A stretch of DNA of 21,464 nucleotides from a virus. The notes beneath the pieces were generated by a model. That model had not been told where the DNA came from. It worked only from the letters and a program-made list of their open reading frames with translations, and did not search any database. The translations under genes and the position numbers were made by a program. The stretch lies in IMG/VR virus record IMGVR_UViG_3300045136_000447, positions 1-21,464 of that record. One strand, 5' to 3'. Position 1 is the stretch's first letter. Every line of letters starts with the position of its first letter. This document shows positions 14,341-21,242 of the stretch, piece by piece.

Positions 14341-15009
14341 TCATTGCACACGCAACACCTTGTGCAACTGCACGCTGAGATGCAGCTGTGGGTACTCGCG
14401 GAGCAGGTCGAGGATGTAGGTCAGGTTCATCCGGTCCACGTCGAACTTCGTGTTGCGCGGCTGGAGGAAGACCCGCTTGGTCTTCGCCCAGCGGAGGGCG
14501 TCCTCGAGCGTGGGCCAGCCGGCGCCGCTGCCCAGCCCCGGCACGATGACCTTCACCTCGTGCGCCGCCTCGACGACCTCCTCAAGCCAGCCCGGCTTCG
14601 GCGACACGGTGATCCAGACGGACGCGTCGGCGAGGGAGAGGGCGCGGGACCACGGCAGTGCGCGCGTGCCCGACGTTTCCACGTGGAAAATGTGGTGTGC
14701 GGCGCCCTGCACAATGAGCGGCTCGAGGTCGTGGTCCAAGGGCTCGCCGCCGGTGAGGCAGATGTGTTGGTACGGGTGTGCCCATTCCAAGAGCTCGTCC
14801 ACGTCGTACTCCCCACCGCCGCGCCACGGCAGGATGCGCTCGAAGTCTGTGTCGCACGCGTGGCAGATCTTCTTCCCGACACTGCATCCGACGAAGCGGA
14901 TGAACGCCATCGGCGTGCCAGTGTACGCGCCTTCCCCTTGCACGGACTTGAAACGTTCTGCGACTGGGTAAGTGGTCATAGGTGTCCGGTCCGGTGGGTG
15001 GGTGGTCAT
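14341..15009 (-). CDS. queE: 7-carboxy-7-deazaguanine synthase (radical SAM)
   Basis: Converts 6-carboxy-tetrahydropterin to 7-carboxy-7-deazaguanine. The 222-aa product has RFKSVQGEGAYTG near the N-terminus, FIRFVGCS with cysteines C42, C49 and C52 (CX6CX2C rather than the usual radical-SAM CX3CX2C; QueE enzymes are known to vary here), CDTDF, LTGGEP at 85-90 and a C-terminal FLQPRNTK segment. Start 15009 is chosen because it overlaps the queD stop as ATGA; ATG 14979 would remove ten residues and also leave an intact enzyme. Confidence 0.93.
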   Translation of the reverse strand: MTTHPPDRTPMTTYPVAERFKSVQGEGAYTGTPMAFIRFVGCSVGKKICHACDTDFERILPWRGGGEYDVDELLEWAHPYQHICLTGGEPLDHDLEPLIVQGAAHHIFHVETSGTRALPWSRALSLADASVWITVSPKPGWLEEVVEAAHEVKVIVPGLGSGAGWPTLEDALRWAKTKRVFLQPRNTKFDVDRMNLTYILDLLREYPQLHLSVQLHKVLRVQ

Positions 15010-15419
15010 AGATCCGCCAGTGTCGCGTCAGCCCACGACGTGGGCGTTTCGTACACGCGGACGCGCGTGACGCGGACGCGACGGAGGTCGCGCAGGAACG
15101 CACGCGCAATGTTCTCGGCGGTCGGCGGCCACGTGACAGCACGGACGCCTTGCGCGTGTGCGTCAGGCAGCTCGAGCAGCGGGTCTGACGTCTCCACGAT
15201 GAAGTGGTGGTCGTACTGCGCAACGATGGCACGGAGGACGCGCTTCACGGCAGCGAAGTCCACGACCATGCCTTCGCTCGGCGTGCCATCCGCGGCACGT
15301 GTCGGGCCCTCGACGCTAGCCTCGATGACGTAGTGGTGGCCGTGCAACATGCGGCAAGGACCGCGGTGGTGCAGGAGCCTGTGGCCCATGTCCCACTCCG
15401 CCGTGACAGTGACGCGCAT
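15006..15419 (-). CDS. queD: 6-carboxy-5,6,7,8-tetrahydropterin synthase
   Basis: Turns dihydroneopterin triphosphate into 6-carboxy-tetrahydropterin. The 137-aa product carries zinc ligands H13, H26 and H28 and catalytic C22 in the CxxxHGH motif, D70-H71 (YDHHFIV), PTAENIARAF and VYETPTSWA with E124, all family hallmarks; length is usual. It is followed by queE with a 4-bp overlap and preceded by a 119-aa unknown gene with 3 bp between them. Confidence 0.95.
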   Translation of the reverse strand: MRVTVTAEWDMGHRLLHHRGPCRMLHGHHYVIEASVEGPTRAADGTPSEGMVVDFAAVKRVLRAIVAQYDHHFIVETSDPLLELPDAHAQGVRAVTWPPTAENIARAFLRDLRRVRVTRVRVYETPTSWADATLADL

Positions 15420-15422
15420 GCC

Positions 15423-15782
15423 TCACCGCCCTTCCAGCCGCTCGCGGAGCGTGCGGACATAGACGAACAAGTCGAGCACCTCGGCCTCGATCTGGGCCAG
15501 AAGCCACGGGATGTCGTGCTTCGTGCGGAGGTCGCCGCCGTGCTCGAAGTAGCCGTTGATGTACTTCCCGCGCAGCATGCGCGTGAAGTCCTCGCACAAC
15601 ACGGCCAGGTGGTCTGTGACGTGAGCCGGAATGTCCTCGACCAGGTCGCGGAACGTGGCCTCGTCCATCCAACGGTTCTCGTACCAGACGCGGTGGTCGG
15701 CGTCCACGTCGCGGACAGTGATGGTGGCCGTGCTGCCAGCCCAGCGGAACTTCATGCCGGGCACGATCGGTCCGTGATACAT
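15423..15782 (-). CDS. Hypothetical 119-aa protein, possibly MazG-like
   Basis: The ATG at 15782 follows GGAGGCATAGCT. The N-terminal third is strand-rich (GMKFRWAGSTATITVRDVD), the rest helical. A helix with DIPWLLAQIEAEVLDLFVYV contains an E-x2-D pattern seen in all-alpha NTP pyrophosphatases (MazG/dUTPase-2 like), but the partner E-E-x2-E motif is not clear. A nucleotide-pool role would suit the neighbourhood (queD, queE) yet remains a guess. Confidence 0.5.
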   Translation of the reverse strand: MYHGPIVPGMKFRWAGSTATITVRDVDADHRVWYENRWMDEATFRDLVEDIPAHVTDHLAVLCEDFTRMLRGKYINGYFEHGGDLRTKHDIPWLLAQIEAEVLDLFVYVRTLRERLEGR

Positions 15783-15864
15783 AGCTATGCCTCCGTGCTG
15801 GTAGGTGGACGGCGCAGGGCTGCGCCTACGTGCCCGTGCACCCCACGCCGTCCACTCCACGCCG

Positions 15865-16266
15865 TTACGCAGTGAGCAGGGGCAGGTGCTTCCGGATCAC
15901 GTTGCGGTCCGGGTAGCCCTGCTTGCCCTTCTCGATCACGATGGCGGCAGCGCACTCCAGCCCGATCAGCTGGTCGGTGTCCGTCAGCCTGAAGTCGAGC
16001 GGGTGACCCGTCGCCTCCAGCAGCTCGCGCAGCCTGAACGACCCGTCTCCGGTGAGCGAGTAGTTCATGAACACGTACCGGCCGATGTACGGCGAGTCGC
16101 CGGGGCCGGTGATGACGAACGCCGTGCGGATGTACGCGCCCTTGGACTCCGCGTGCTTGGGAGTGGCGACGTACTCCGCGCGCTGCACGCGCACGTTGTA
16201 CGTCCCCTCCGGGACGATGAGGGACTCCGCCATCTCGCCGACGGCGGGTGCGTTTGGGATGAGCAT
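15865..16266 (-). CDS. Probable DUF669-type / ssDNA-binding-like phage protein
   Basis: The start at 16266 has AAGGAGA upstream and lies 11 bp from the ATPase stop; the much longer open frame upstream is a shadow of the ATPase. The 133-aa product reads VPEGTYNVRVQRAEYV, YIRTAFVITGPG, YIGRYVFMNYSLTGDGSFRL and RELLEATG, the strand order and wording of DUF669-like phage proteins that fold as an OB domain. Such genes usually stand beside Sak4-like ATPases, as here, and are thought to coat ssDNA for recombination. Confidence 0.65.
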   Translation of the reverse strand: MLIPNAPAVGEMAESLIVPEGTYNVRVQRAEYVATPKHAESKGAYIRTAFVITGPGDSPYIGRYVFMNYSLTGDGSFRLRELLEATGHPLDFRLTDTDQLIGLECAAAIVIEKGKQGYPDRNVIRKHLPLLTA

Positions 16267-16277
16267 GTTGGTTCTCC

Positions 16278-17138
16278 TTAGGCGGTCGTTGTTGGTGTGG
16301 GAGCCGTGCCCGCCCCGACACGGCGTCCCGCGTCGAGCACCAGTGCGCTGAGTGCTGACGCATCTCCTTGCAAGAGTCGGATCACGGAGCCGAGATCCGG
16401 CTTGACGTACTTCGGCACGCGGATGGGCGTGCGCAAGCGCGCCACCACGTCGCCTTCCGTCTCGGTCACGAGAACGCGTTGACCATTGACCACGCGGAGG
16501 CGAAGCGTGGCCTCGGGCCAGCCAGGCAGCTCGCGCGGGAGACGTTGGCCGGGCAGCTCGGGCGCGGCCCAACTGCGCGCGGCGGCGCCCTCGCCTTCCG
16601 AGACCAGCTGTTCCCGGCAGGTCATGACCAACGGCGCGGGCAGGGCCATGAGGCGCGCGACGATCTGTCTGCCCTTCTCGGCGATGTACGGGTACGCGCT
16701 GCGTGGGTCCTTGCCACCGCCCGCATGTGCGTCCCAGATCATGTCCCAGCCCTTGAGCCGTTTGACAGCGTCTTCGAGAAACGCGCCCACGCCGGTCAGG
16801 CTGTCCACGGCGAGTGCGTTGAACGGGCCGTCGGTGCCGTAGAACAGTTCGCCTGGCTTCGAACGTGCGGCGAGCTCCGTCGTGATCGCGACCAGCTCGT
16901 CCAGCGAGTTCAGCAGCAGGCACGGCAGGTGCAAGTCGCGGAGCGTGCTCAGCCCTTTCGTGTTGCCCAACTCAGTGGCCAGTACGAGTGGGTTGAGGTG
17001 CGCGATGGAGCGCAGCAGGTACGTCTTGCCTGCACCCGCCACGCCGTACACGAAGATCGAAGGCCATTGCCGTGGCAGGTCGTCTGTGAAGCGGAGCGTG
17101 GGGAGTGAGGAGCGGATCGGTGTGGTCGGTGCGGCCAT
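16278..17138 (-). CDS. AAA_24 / Sak4-like phage recombination ATPase
   Basis: The start at 17138 follows AAGGAGGA. The 286-aa product has Walker A GVAGAGKT (32-39) inside SIFVYGVAGAGKTYLL, Walker B ALAVDS with D112, and the VLATELGNTKGL segment after the first helix. This is the RecA-like core of phage AAA_24 proteins (Sak4 group), which act with an ssDNA-binding protein in annealing or strand exchange. The C-terminal 60 residues are a less conserved tail (PTPTTTA end). Its place between a RecB-like nuclease and an SSB-like gene supports a recombination module. Confidence 0.8.
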   Translation of the reverse strand: MAAPTTPIRSSLPTLRFTDDLPRQWPSIFVYGVAGAGKTYLLRSIAHLNPLVLATELGNTKGLSTLRDLHLPCLLLNSLDELVAITTELAARSKPGELFYGTDGPFNALAVDSLTGVGAFLEDAVKRLKGWDMIWDAHAGGGKDPRSAYPYIAEKGRQIVARLMALPAPLVMTCREQLVSEGEGAAARSWAAPELPGQRLPRELPGWPEATLRLRVVNGQRVLVTETEGDVVARLRTPIRVPKYVKPDLGSVIRLLQGDASALSALVLDAGRRVGAGTAPTPTTTA

Positions 17139-17155
17139 GTGTTGTTGAGTCCTCC

Positions 17156-18184
17156 TTACCGCGCGCGCTCGCGGGGTGACGGTCGGCGTGGGCGGAACGC
17201 CGCACGGCGTGTCGGCGTGTCGGCCGTGCACAGGTCCAGGAACGCGCACGTGCTGTACCGGAAGCAGTGCTGCGTGTTGCGCGTGAACCCTGCCTTCCAT
17301 CCGTGGTGGCGGATGGTGTCGTACACGCGGGACATGTACGCGTTGAAGAGCTGGCGGTCACCCGCCACGGCGGCGTGCTTGGCCGCCATCTCCCACGCCC
17401 GCGCGCAGAACTCGATCTCGAACGCGCGCAGGTCATCCATGCTGCGCGTGAAGAGTTCGCGGTGGAACTGCGGCACAGCAGTCTTCACGAGGCCGTCGAT
17501 AATCGCGCCGCGGATGACGACGGGGCGGCCCGCGTCAAGGCTGAGTTGCTTGGTGCCGGCGTAGATGTACGCCGTGAGTTGTATGTCCGTCTCGTACCGC
17601 AAGAAGTCGCGAGGGTCGAGGCGGGACATGGTCTTATAGTCCACGATCCAGAGTTGGTTCTGGAACGTGACGAGTGTGTCGAGGCGGCCGACAAGACGAA
17701 CGCCAGTGCCTTCGCCCACCTCGACGTCGAAGTCGACCTCCTGCCCGAGTGGGCGCCACAGTTGCTCTGAGCCGTAGTGTGCGCGGTACATGGGCAGGAG
17801 CGTGCGCAGCGTGTCCAGCATCTGTCGGAGCTCGGCCTCGTCGGTGGGCAGTCCTGGCGCGGTTGCCATGCGCTCGCGCATGACGCGCTCAGCCACGCGA
17901 ATGCCGGCAGCGAAGGCGCGCTCTGAACATGCGGGGTACGGCCCCTGCTCGTCCTGCCCGTCTGAGTGTGCCGTCGTCAATGCAGCGTGGACAGCAGCGC
18001 CGAGCTCCAGCGCACGCTGCGGACGGGTGGGTTCAATATTCTCCACGTACAGCCAGCCGTACAAACGGTGGCAGTCCGCGTACGCCTTCCACCTCGACTG
18101 GCTGAGGGGAAACGGCGGCAGTTGTACGCGGACTGGTGGAGCGGACGCGAGTAAGCGTTGCAGGTACGTGCTTTTCCTGCTCAC
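17156..18184 (-). CDS. PD-(D/E)XK nuclease with FeS cysteines (RecB/Cas4-like)
   Basis: GTG 18184 overlaps the upstream stop as GTGA with AGGAG 8 bases before; the longer upstream frame is low-complexity shadow. The 342-aa product shows LSQSRWKAYADCHRLYGW with C38, H66 (LGAAVHAAL), D169 (GRLD), D182 and K184 (VDYKT) and a QLTAYIYA helix. Three C-terminal cysteines (C307, C313, C319 in CFRYSTCAFLDLC) with C38 make the 4Fe-4S set of AddB/Cas4-type exonucleases. Phage versions resect or process DNA ends, fitting the adjacent ATPase. Confidence 0.85.
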   Translation of the reverse strand: MSRKSTYLQRLLASAPPVRVQLPPFPLSQSRWKAYADCHRLYGWLYVENIEPTRPQRALELGAAVHAALTTAHSDGQDEQGPYPACSERAFAAGIRVAERVMRERMATAPGLPTDEAELRQMLDTLRTLLPMYRAHYGSEQLWRPLGQEVDFDVEVGEGTGVRLVGRLDTLVTFQNQLWIVDYKTMSRLDPRDFLRYETDIQLTAYIYAGTKQLSLDAGRPVVIRGAIIDGLVKTAVPQFHRELFTRSMDDLRAFEIEFCARAWEMAAKHAAVAGDRQLFNAYMSRVYDTIRHHGWKAGFTRNTQHCFRYSTCAFLDLCTADTPTRRAAFRPRRPSPRERAR

Positions 18185-18558
18185 TGTAACAGCTCCTGGA
18201 CGACAGCGTCTACGTCCACGTTGGGACGTGCGATGCGCTTGACAATGGCCTCCACGCGCAACCGCTCCGCGCGGCGCGTGTAGTGAGCGAGCAGCCACTC
18301 CACATAACGCTCCACGTGGTTGAGCGAGCGAGCGTGCGGGCGAGCGACTAGCACGCACCAGCCGTCCGCGACGGGTGCGATGCGGAGTGCTAGTTGGATA
18401 GCCGGGATCGGGCCCACTTCGTACCATCGGTCCGCGCGGAACCACGTGTTGGCATACTCACGCCACAAGTCCTGACGGTCTTGCAGATGCTCAACCAGCT
18501 CCGCCGCTTCTGTGGTCGTCAGCAGTTCCGTAACGCACGCCTTCTGCGTCGAGGGCAT
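18181..18558 (-). CDS. Hypothetical 125-aa protein
   Basis: The ATG at 18558 has AAGGAGA 7 bases upstream. The sequence is mostly helical (EAAELVEHLQDRQDLWREYA, then HARSLNHVERYVEWLLAHYT) with a central stranded part (IQLALRIAPVADGWCVLVAR). No family recognised. It overlaps its upstream neighbour by 68 bp and the nuclease gene by 4 bp. Confidence 0.6.
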   Translation of the reverse strand: MPSTQKACVTELLTTTEAAELVEHLQDRQDLWREYANTWFRADRWYEVGPIPAIQLALRIAPVADGWCVLVARPHARSLNHVERYVEWLLAHYTRRAERLRVEAIVKRIARPNVDVDAVVQELLQ

Positions 18559-18715
18559 CGGCGATCTCCTTCAGGCAGCGTTGGAGAGCGAGTCGGGCGC
18601 GGCGGTCAACGCGTTCGGCTGCCTCAGCGTTGAGCGCGCTCCATTGCGAGTGAAGCGCAAGAGACAACGTCTTGTACTCCACGCGCAGTCCGTACAGGTC
18701 GTATGCGTCAGTCAT
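18491..18715 (-). CDS. Hypothetical small helical protein (74 aa)
   Basis: Starts at ATG 18715, inside the last 8 bp of queC; no clear ribosome site is seen, so it may rely on coupling. An upstream ATG at 18742 would add nine residues. The product is one long helical region (TDAYDLYGLRVEYKTLSLAL, EAAERVDRRARLALQRCLKE). The last 15 residues, overlapping the next gene, look less constrained. Confidence 0.5.
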   Translation of the reverse strand: MTDAYDLYGLRVEYKTLSLALHSQWSALNAEAAERVDRRARLALQRCLKEIADALDAEGVRYGTADDHRSGGAG

Positions 18716-19382
18716 GGGCGTACTGCGTAGGATCGGGAACACCAGCCAGTGCGAACGCCTCGCGGCGCTCCACGCACGTGCCGCACTTGCCGCAGTGTTG
18801 CGCGTTGCCCTCGTAGCACGAGTACGTGTGCTGGAACGGGACGTGGAGCTGCGCGCCGAGCGTGACGATGTCCGCTTTCGTCCGTGCCGCGAACGGGGCG
18901 AACAACGTCACGGCGCCGTCCGTTGCGTACGAGATCGTGTCTCCGCAGCTGCGGATGAACTCCGGCCGGCAGTCTGGGTACACGGGATGGTCCCCGGCGT
19001 GCGCGGCGTACGCGACGTGACGCGCGCCAATGCTTTGCGCGAACGCCGCCGCAATGGCCAGGAGCAGCATGTTCCGATTTGGCACGATGGTGCTCTGCAT
19101 CGTGACGTCCGTGTAGTGGCCGTGGGGCACGGGGACGCGTTGACCGACTTGCGAGCTCTGGACGTGGGCGAACACCGGCCGCAGTGCGGCGTCCAAGTTC
19201 ACGGCGCACAGAGGCACGCCTGCCTCATGCGCGATGAGTTCGGCGTGGGCGAGCTCTCGCTCGTGGCGCTGGCCGTACGCCACCGAGAGCGCGACCGGGT
19301 CGTGGTTCAAGTACCGCACGTAGTACAGCAGCGTACTGGAATCCAGCCCGCCTGAGAGCAGCACGACTGTGTGTGGCGTCAT
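18708..19382 (-). CDS. queC: 7-cyano-7-deazaguanine (preQ0) synthase
   Basis: Turns 7-carboxy-7-deazaguanine into preQ0 with ATP and ammonia. The 224-aa product has the PP-loop SGGLDSS (10-16), VAYGQRHERE, TIVPNRNMLLL and HAGDHPVYPDCRPEF, and the zinc site C189, C197, C200, C203 near the end; length is normal. It is a stand-alone enzyme with no fused amidotransferase domain, unlike the Gat-QueC of phages that make dG+. ATG 19382 overlaps the upstream stop as ATGA. Confidence 0.96.
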   Translation of the reverse strand: MTPHTVVLLSGGLDSSTLLYYVRYLNHDPVALSVAYGQRHERELAHAELIAHEAGVPLCAVNLDAALRPVFAHVQSSQVGQRVPVPHGHYTDVTMQSTIVPNRNMLLLAIAAAFAQSIGARHVAYAAHAGDHPVYPDCRPEFIRSCGDTISYATDGAVTLFAPFAARTKADIVTLGAQLHVPFQHTYSCYEGNAQHCGKCGTCVERREAFALAGVPDPTQYAHD

Positions 19383-19648
19383 GGTTTGGGCTCCGTTTGC
19401 GTGTGGCGTTCGTGTGCGAGGCGTTCGTACGCCAGTCCGCGTTCACGTGCGGCGCGGAGGACGGCGAGTTCCCACGCTTTCCTTCGTGCTTCTGGCGTGA
19501 TGGCGACACGCGTTGTCGGGCGGCGTGCTGGTGTCAACGTGCCCGTGACGGCGATCACGTGGCCTTGCTCATCCGCGTGCTCTTGTGCGGCGTCCAACGA
19601 AGGCGCCGTCCAACGGCATCGCGTGCATGTGTATGTGAGCGTGATCAT
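19379..19648 (-). CDS. Small C2H2-like zinc-finger protein (89 aa)
   Basis: From ATG 19648 the product begins MITLTYTCTRCRWTAPSLDA with C8-x2-C11, then H24 and H30, a compact C2H2-type zinc site, followed by a basic helical region (ITPEARRKAWELAVLRAARE). No strong ribosome site is present; the 17-bp hairpin ending 23 bp upstream may influence its translation. The stop overlaps queC. Function unknown; DNA or RNA binding is plausible. Confidence 0.6.
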   Translation of the reverse strand: MITLTYTCTRCRWTAPSLDAAQEHADEQGHVIAVTGTLTPARRPTTRVAITPEARRKAWELAVLRAARERGLAYERLAHERHTQTEPKP

Positions 19649-19670
19649 GGCCCATGGCCCATTACAGACG

Positions 19671-19718
19671 ACGGGCGGCGTTACGGCAACGTCCACACCG
19701 CGCCGTAACGCCGCCCGT
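19671..19718 (-). terminator. Perfect 17-bp hairpin between two genes
   Basis: ACGGGCGGCGTTACGGC (19671-19687) pairs exactly with 19702-19718 around a 14-nt loop. It lies 35 bp past the stop of the 86-aa gene and 23 bp before the zinc-finger gene. No U-tract follows on the minus strand, so it may be an attenuator, a processing or stability element, or a factor-dependent terminator. Confidence 0.5.
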
Positions 19719-19720
19719 GC

Positions 19721-19776
19721 GTGCTTACGCGTTTGCGCCCGCGCTCGCGTGCTTACGCGTTTGCGCCCGCGCTCGC
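19721..19776. repeat. Perfect 28-bp tandem duplication
   Basis: Positions 19721-19748 and 19749-19776 are identical. The right copy encodes the last residues and stop of the 86-aa gene; the left copy lies after that stop and before the hairpin at 19671. Looks like a recent slippage or unequal-exchange event. Confidence 0.85.
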
Positions 19777-20013
19777 GTCCGCCCGCTCCTGTGCCTCGGC
19801 GAGCAGCCCCTTCTCGCGCGCGAGCTGCAGGATGGCCTTCTGCAGCAGCCGCTTCCGGCGCTCGCGCTCCTTCATGCGCTCCTTGCGGTCGGGCGACATG
19901 GCGGCCTTGGCCTTGGCGCGGCGCTGCTGGATGGCAGCCGCTGCTCGCGCGATCTCCTCGTCCGTCAGCTGCGCGACCTCCTGTGCGATCTCGTCCATGA
20001 TGTTGTTGCTCAT
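19753..20013 (-). CDS. Small highly charged helical protein (86 aa)
   Basis: ATG 20013 follows GAGGAGG and lies about 37 bases downstream of the predicted start of transcription from the promoter at 20,057. The product is helical throughout: MSNNIMDEIAQEVAQLTDEE, a basic RAKAKAAMSPDRKERMKERE stretch and an Ala/Leu-rich end. Net basic middle with an acidic start suggests a coiled coil or DNA-associated protein. Family not recognised. A TTG at 20049 is an alternative start but lacks support. Confidence 0.65.
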   Translation of the reverse strand: MSNNIMDEIAQEVAQLTDEEIARAAAAIQQRRAKAKAAMSPDRKERMKERERRKRLLQKAILQLAREKGLLAEAQERADASAGANA

Positions 20014-20056
20014 ACTGAAGCCTCCTCGCGGTGTGCTGTGCACCGCCAATGATGAA

Positions 20057-20085
20057 ATTATAGGTCATTTCCGTGGGAAAGTCAA
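20057..20085 (-). promoter_or_regulatory. Sigma70-type promoter (consensus)
   Basis: On the minus strand TTGACT (20080-20085), 17 bp, TATAAT (20057-20062). It is a near-perfect match to the housekeeping consensus and should drive the long leftward operon including queC and the recombination, modification and replication genes. Confidence 0.88.
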
Positions 20086-20118
20086 GGAAAAAGTTTGGGC
20101 TCAACGAACGGGCCCGTC

Positions 20119-20766
20119 TCAGACCCCCGCCGCGCTCCAGCCGCACCACTCGCACGGCGCGTCTTGTGCGACGATCTCATTCCCGCAGCGCGGGCACGCC
20201 GTGGCGTCAGGCTCGCCCCCGAGCAGGCGTGCGCGCAGTTCGTCGATCTTCGACTCCGCGTCGCCGTCCTGTTGCAGCACCGCGCGTGCGGCCCTGAGCA
20301 GTTCGCGCATGCGGCGGGCGCTTTCGCGTGTCTGCCTGCGGACACGCGCACGGTTCTCGGGGACGGCGTAGTACCGCTTCCAGTACTCTGGCGTGTTGCT
20401 GCGCACGCCGTACCGGGACCGGCTACGGCCACGGGACAAGGCGTACGTGCTCACGTTGTCCGGTACGGCGTTGTCCCAGTCGCCGTCCTTCCAGAACGGG
20501 ACTTGGTCCTCGTGCAGCGCCTCGCGAGCGACGTACGCCAGCAGCCACAGCTCGAGCGTGCACCGGCCGTCCGACTCGCGCCGCACCCACCGGGACCGCT
20601 CGTACCGGCTGCGAGGTGTGACCGGCGGCAGTGCAGCGTACGCCGTCCAGCCCAGCTGCTGCAACGCGGGGCACGGCGTACGCGCATCATCACTCGCCGG
20701 CGCGTACGTCGCTGGTCGCTGCAGTACGTGTTCGTCGATCCAGTCGAGCGCAGTTTCTTGATCCAT
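20119..20766 (-). CDS. Zinc-ribbon protein, possibly HNH-related (215 aa)
   Basis: ATG 20766 lies only 7 bases from the -10 box of its promoter, so the mRNA is probably leaderless; no later in-frame start with a ribosome site is seen. The middle carries FWKDGDWDNAVPDNVSTYAL, wording that recalls the second half of HNH domains (GD..N...DN), but the catalytic histidines are not evident. A long basic helix follows (VPENRARVRRQTRESARRMR) and the C-terminus is a zinc ribbon with C191, C194, C205 and C208. It could be a DNA-binding regulator or a degenerate endonuclease. Confidence 0.6.
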   Translation of the reverse strand: MDQETALDWIDEHVLQRPATYAPASDDARTPCPALQQLGWTAYAALPPVTPRSRYERSRWVRRESDGRCTLELWLLAYVAREALHEDQVPFWKDGDWDNAVPDNVSTYALSRGRSRSRYGVRSNTPEYWKRYYAVPENRARVRRQTRESARRMRELLRAARAVLQQDGDAESKIDELRARLLGGEPDATACPRCGNEIVAQDAPCEWCGWSAAGV

Positions 20767-20772
20767 GAAAGA

Positions 20773-20801
20773 AGTATAACGTAAAATGGTTTGAAAGTCA
20801 A
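20773..20801 (-). promoter_or_regulatory. Sigma70-type promoter with leaderless start
   Basis: On the minus strand TTGACT (20796-20801), 17 bp, TATACT (20773-20778), then TCTTTC and the ATG of the 215-aa gene. Transcription would begin at or within a few bases of the A of ATG. Confidence 0.85.
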
Positions 20802-20863
20802 GCAATTTCTTTGGAGGACAAAATTGTCCCGCTGTACAAGTGCGACGTGTCGGCCAAACTTGT

Positions 20864-21231
20864 GCTGGTTGGACATTCATCGGATTCGTCGGACATTCTT
20901 TTACCTATCTCGGGCGAACTGGTTCACTCTAAAAGGGTTACTGGTTTGTCCAACCATTCTTACACTTTCCCGCCTCAGAGATAGTTCTGTATATTGCGAA
21001 AGAGAATGCCCAAGAGAGAAAGTGTAAGAGAGATAGTAAGTTTATAAAATAGTACAAAATTGTGTTTATGGCTATATCTCCCCATACTCTCAAGCTTGAT
21101 GCCCATTTCATGTACTCTGAGACGGGGATGTGTAAGAATTGGTTGGACAAAAAGTATCCCCTTTGGAACGAACCAGTTCGCGGGAGATAGGTCAAAAAAT
21201 TCCGACGAATCCCATGAATTGTCCAACCAGC
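20864..21231. repeat. Long imperfect inverted repeat (117-bp arms)
   Basis: The left arm (20864-20980) matches the reverse complement of the right arm (21115-21231) at roughly 85% by eye, with a few one-base gaps; the spacer is 134 bp. The segment is visibly richer in A+T than the rest of the window. Each arm contains TGGTTGGACA and its complement, giving four sites: 20866 (+), 20947 (-), 21140 (+) and 21220 (-), about 80 bp apart within each arm. The spacer also holds GAAAGTGTAAGA (21018-21029), complementary to 20956-20968. No credible gene is present; the region could be a replication origin, regulatory region or MITE-like insertion. Confidence 0.8.
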
Positions 21232-21242
21232 AAAAGGTTTAC

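Noticed and set aside
14146-15333. 395-aa plus-strand open frame across queE/queD
   Set aside because: Runs antisense to two clearly identified enzymes and shows no recognisable domain or start signal.
16267-16923. Long N-terminal extension of the SSB-like gene
   Set aside because: Out-of-frame reading of the ATPase gene; AAGGAGA and ATG at 16266 give a far better start.
20108-20117. ACGGGCCCGT palindrome overlapping a gene end, with a T-run further on
   Set aside because: Too short for a convincing terminator, and the T-run belongs to the upstream edge of the next promoter.
20864-21231. Similar peptides encoded by the two repeat arms (LSRANWFTLKG versus LSPANWFVPKG)
   Set aside because: Considered as duplicated gene remnants, but the likeness follows from DNA similarity and neither frame has a start signal.
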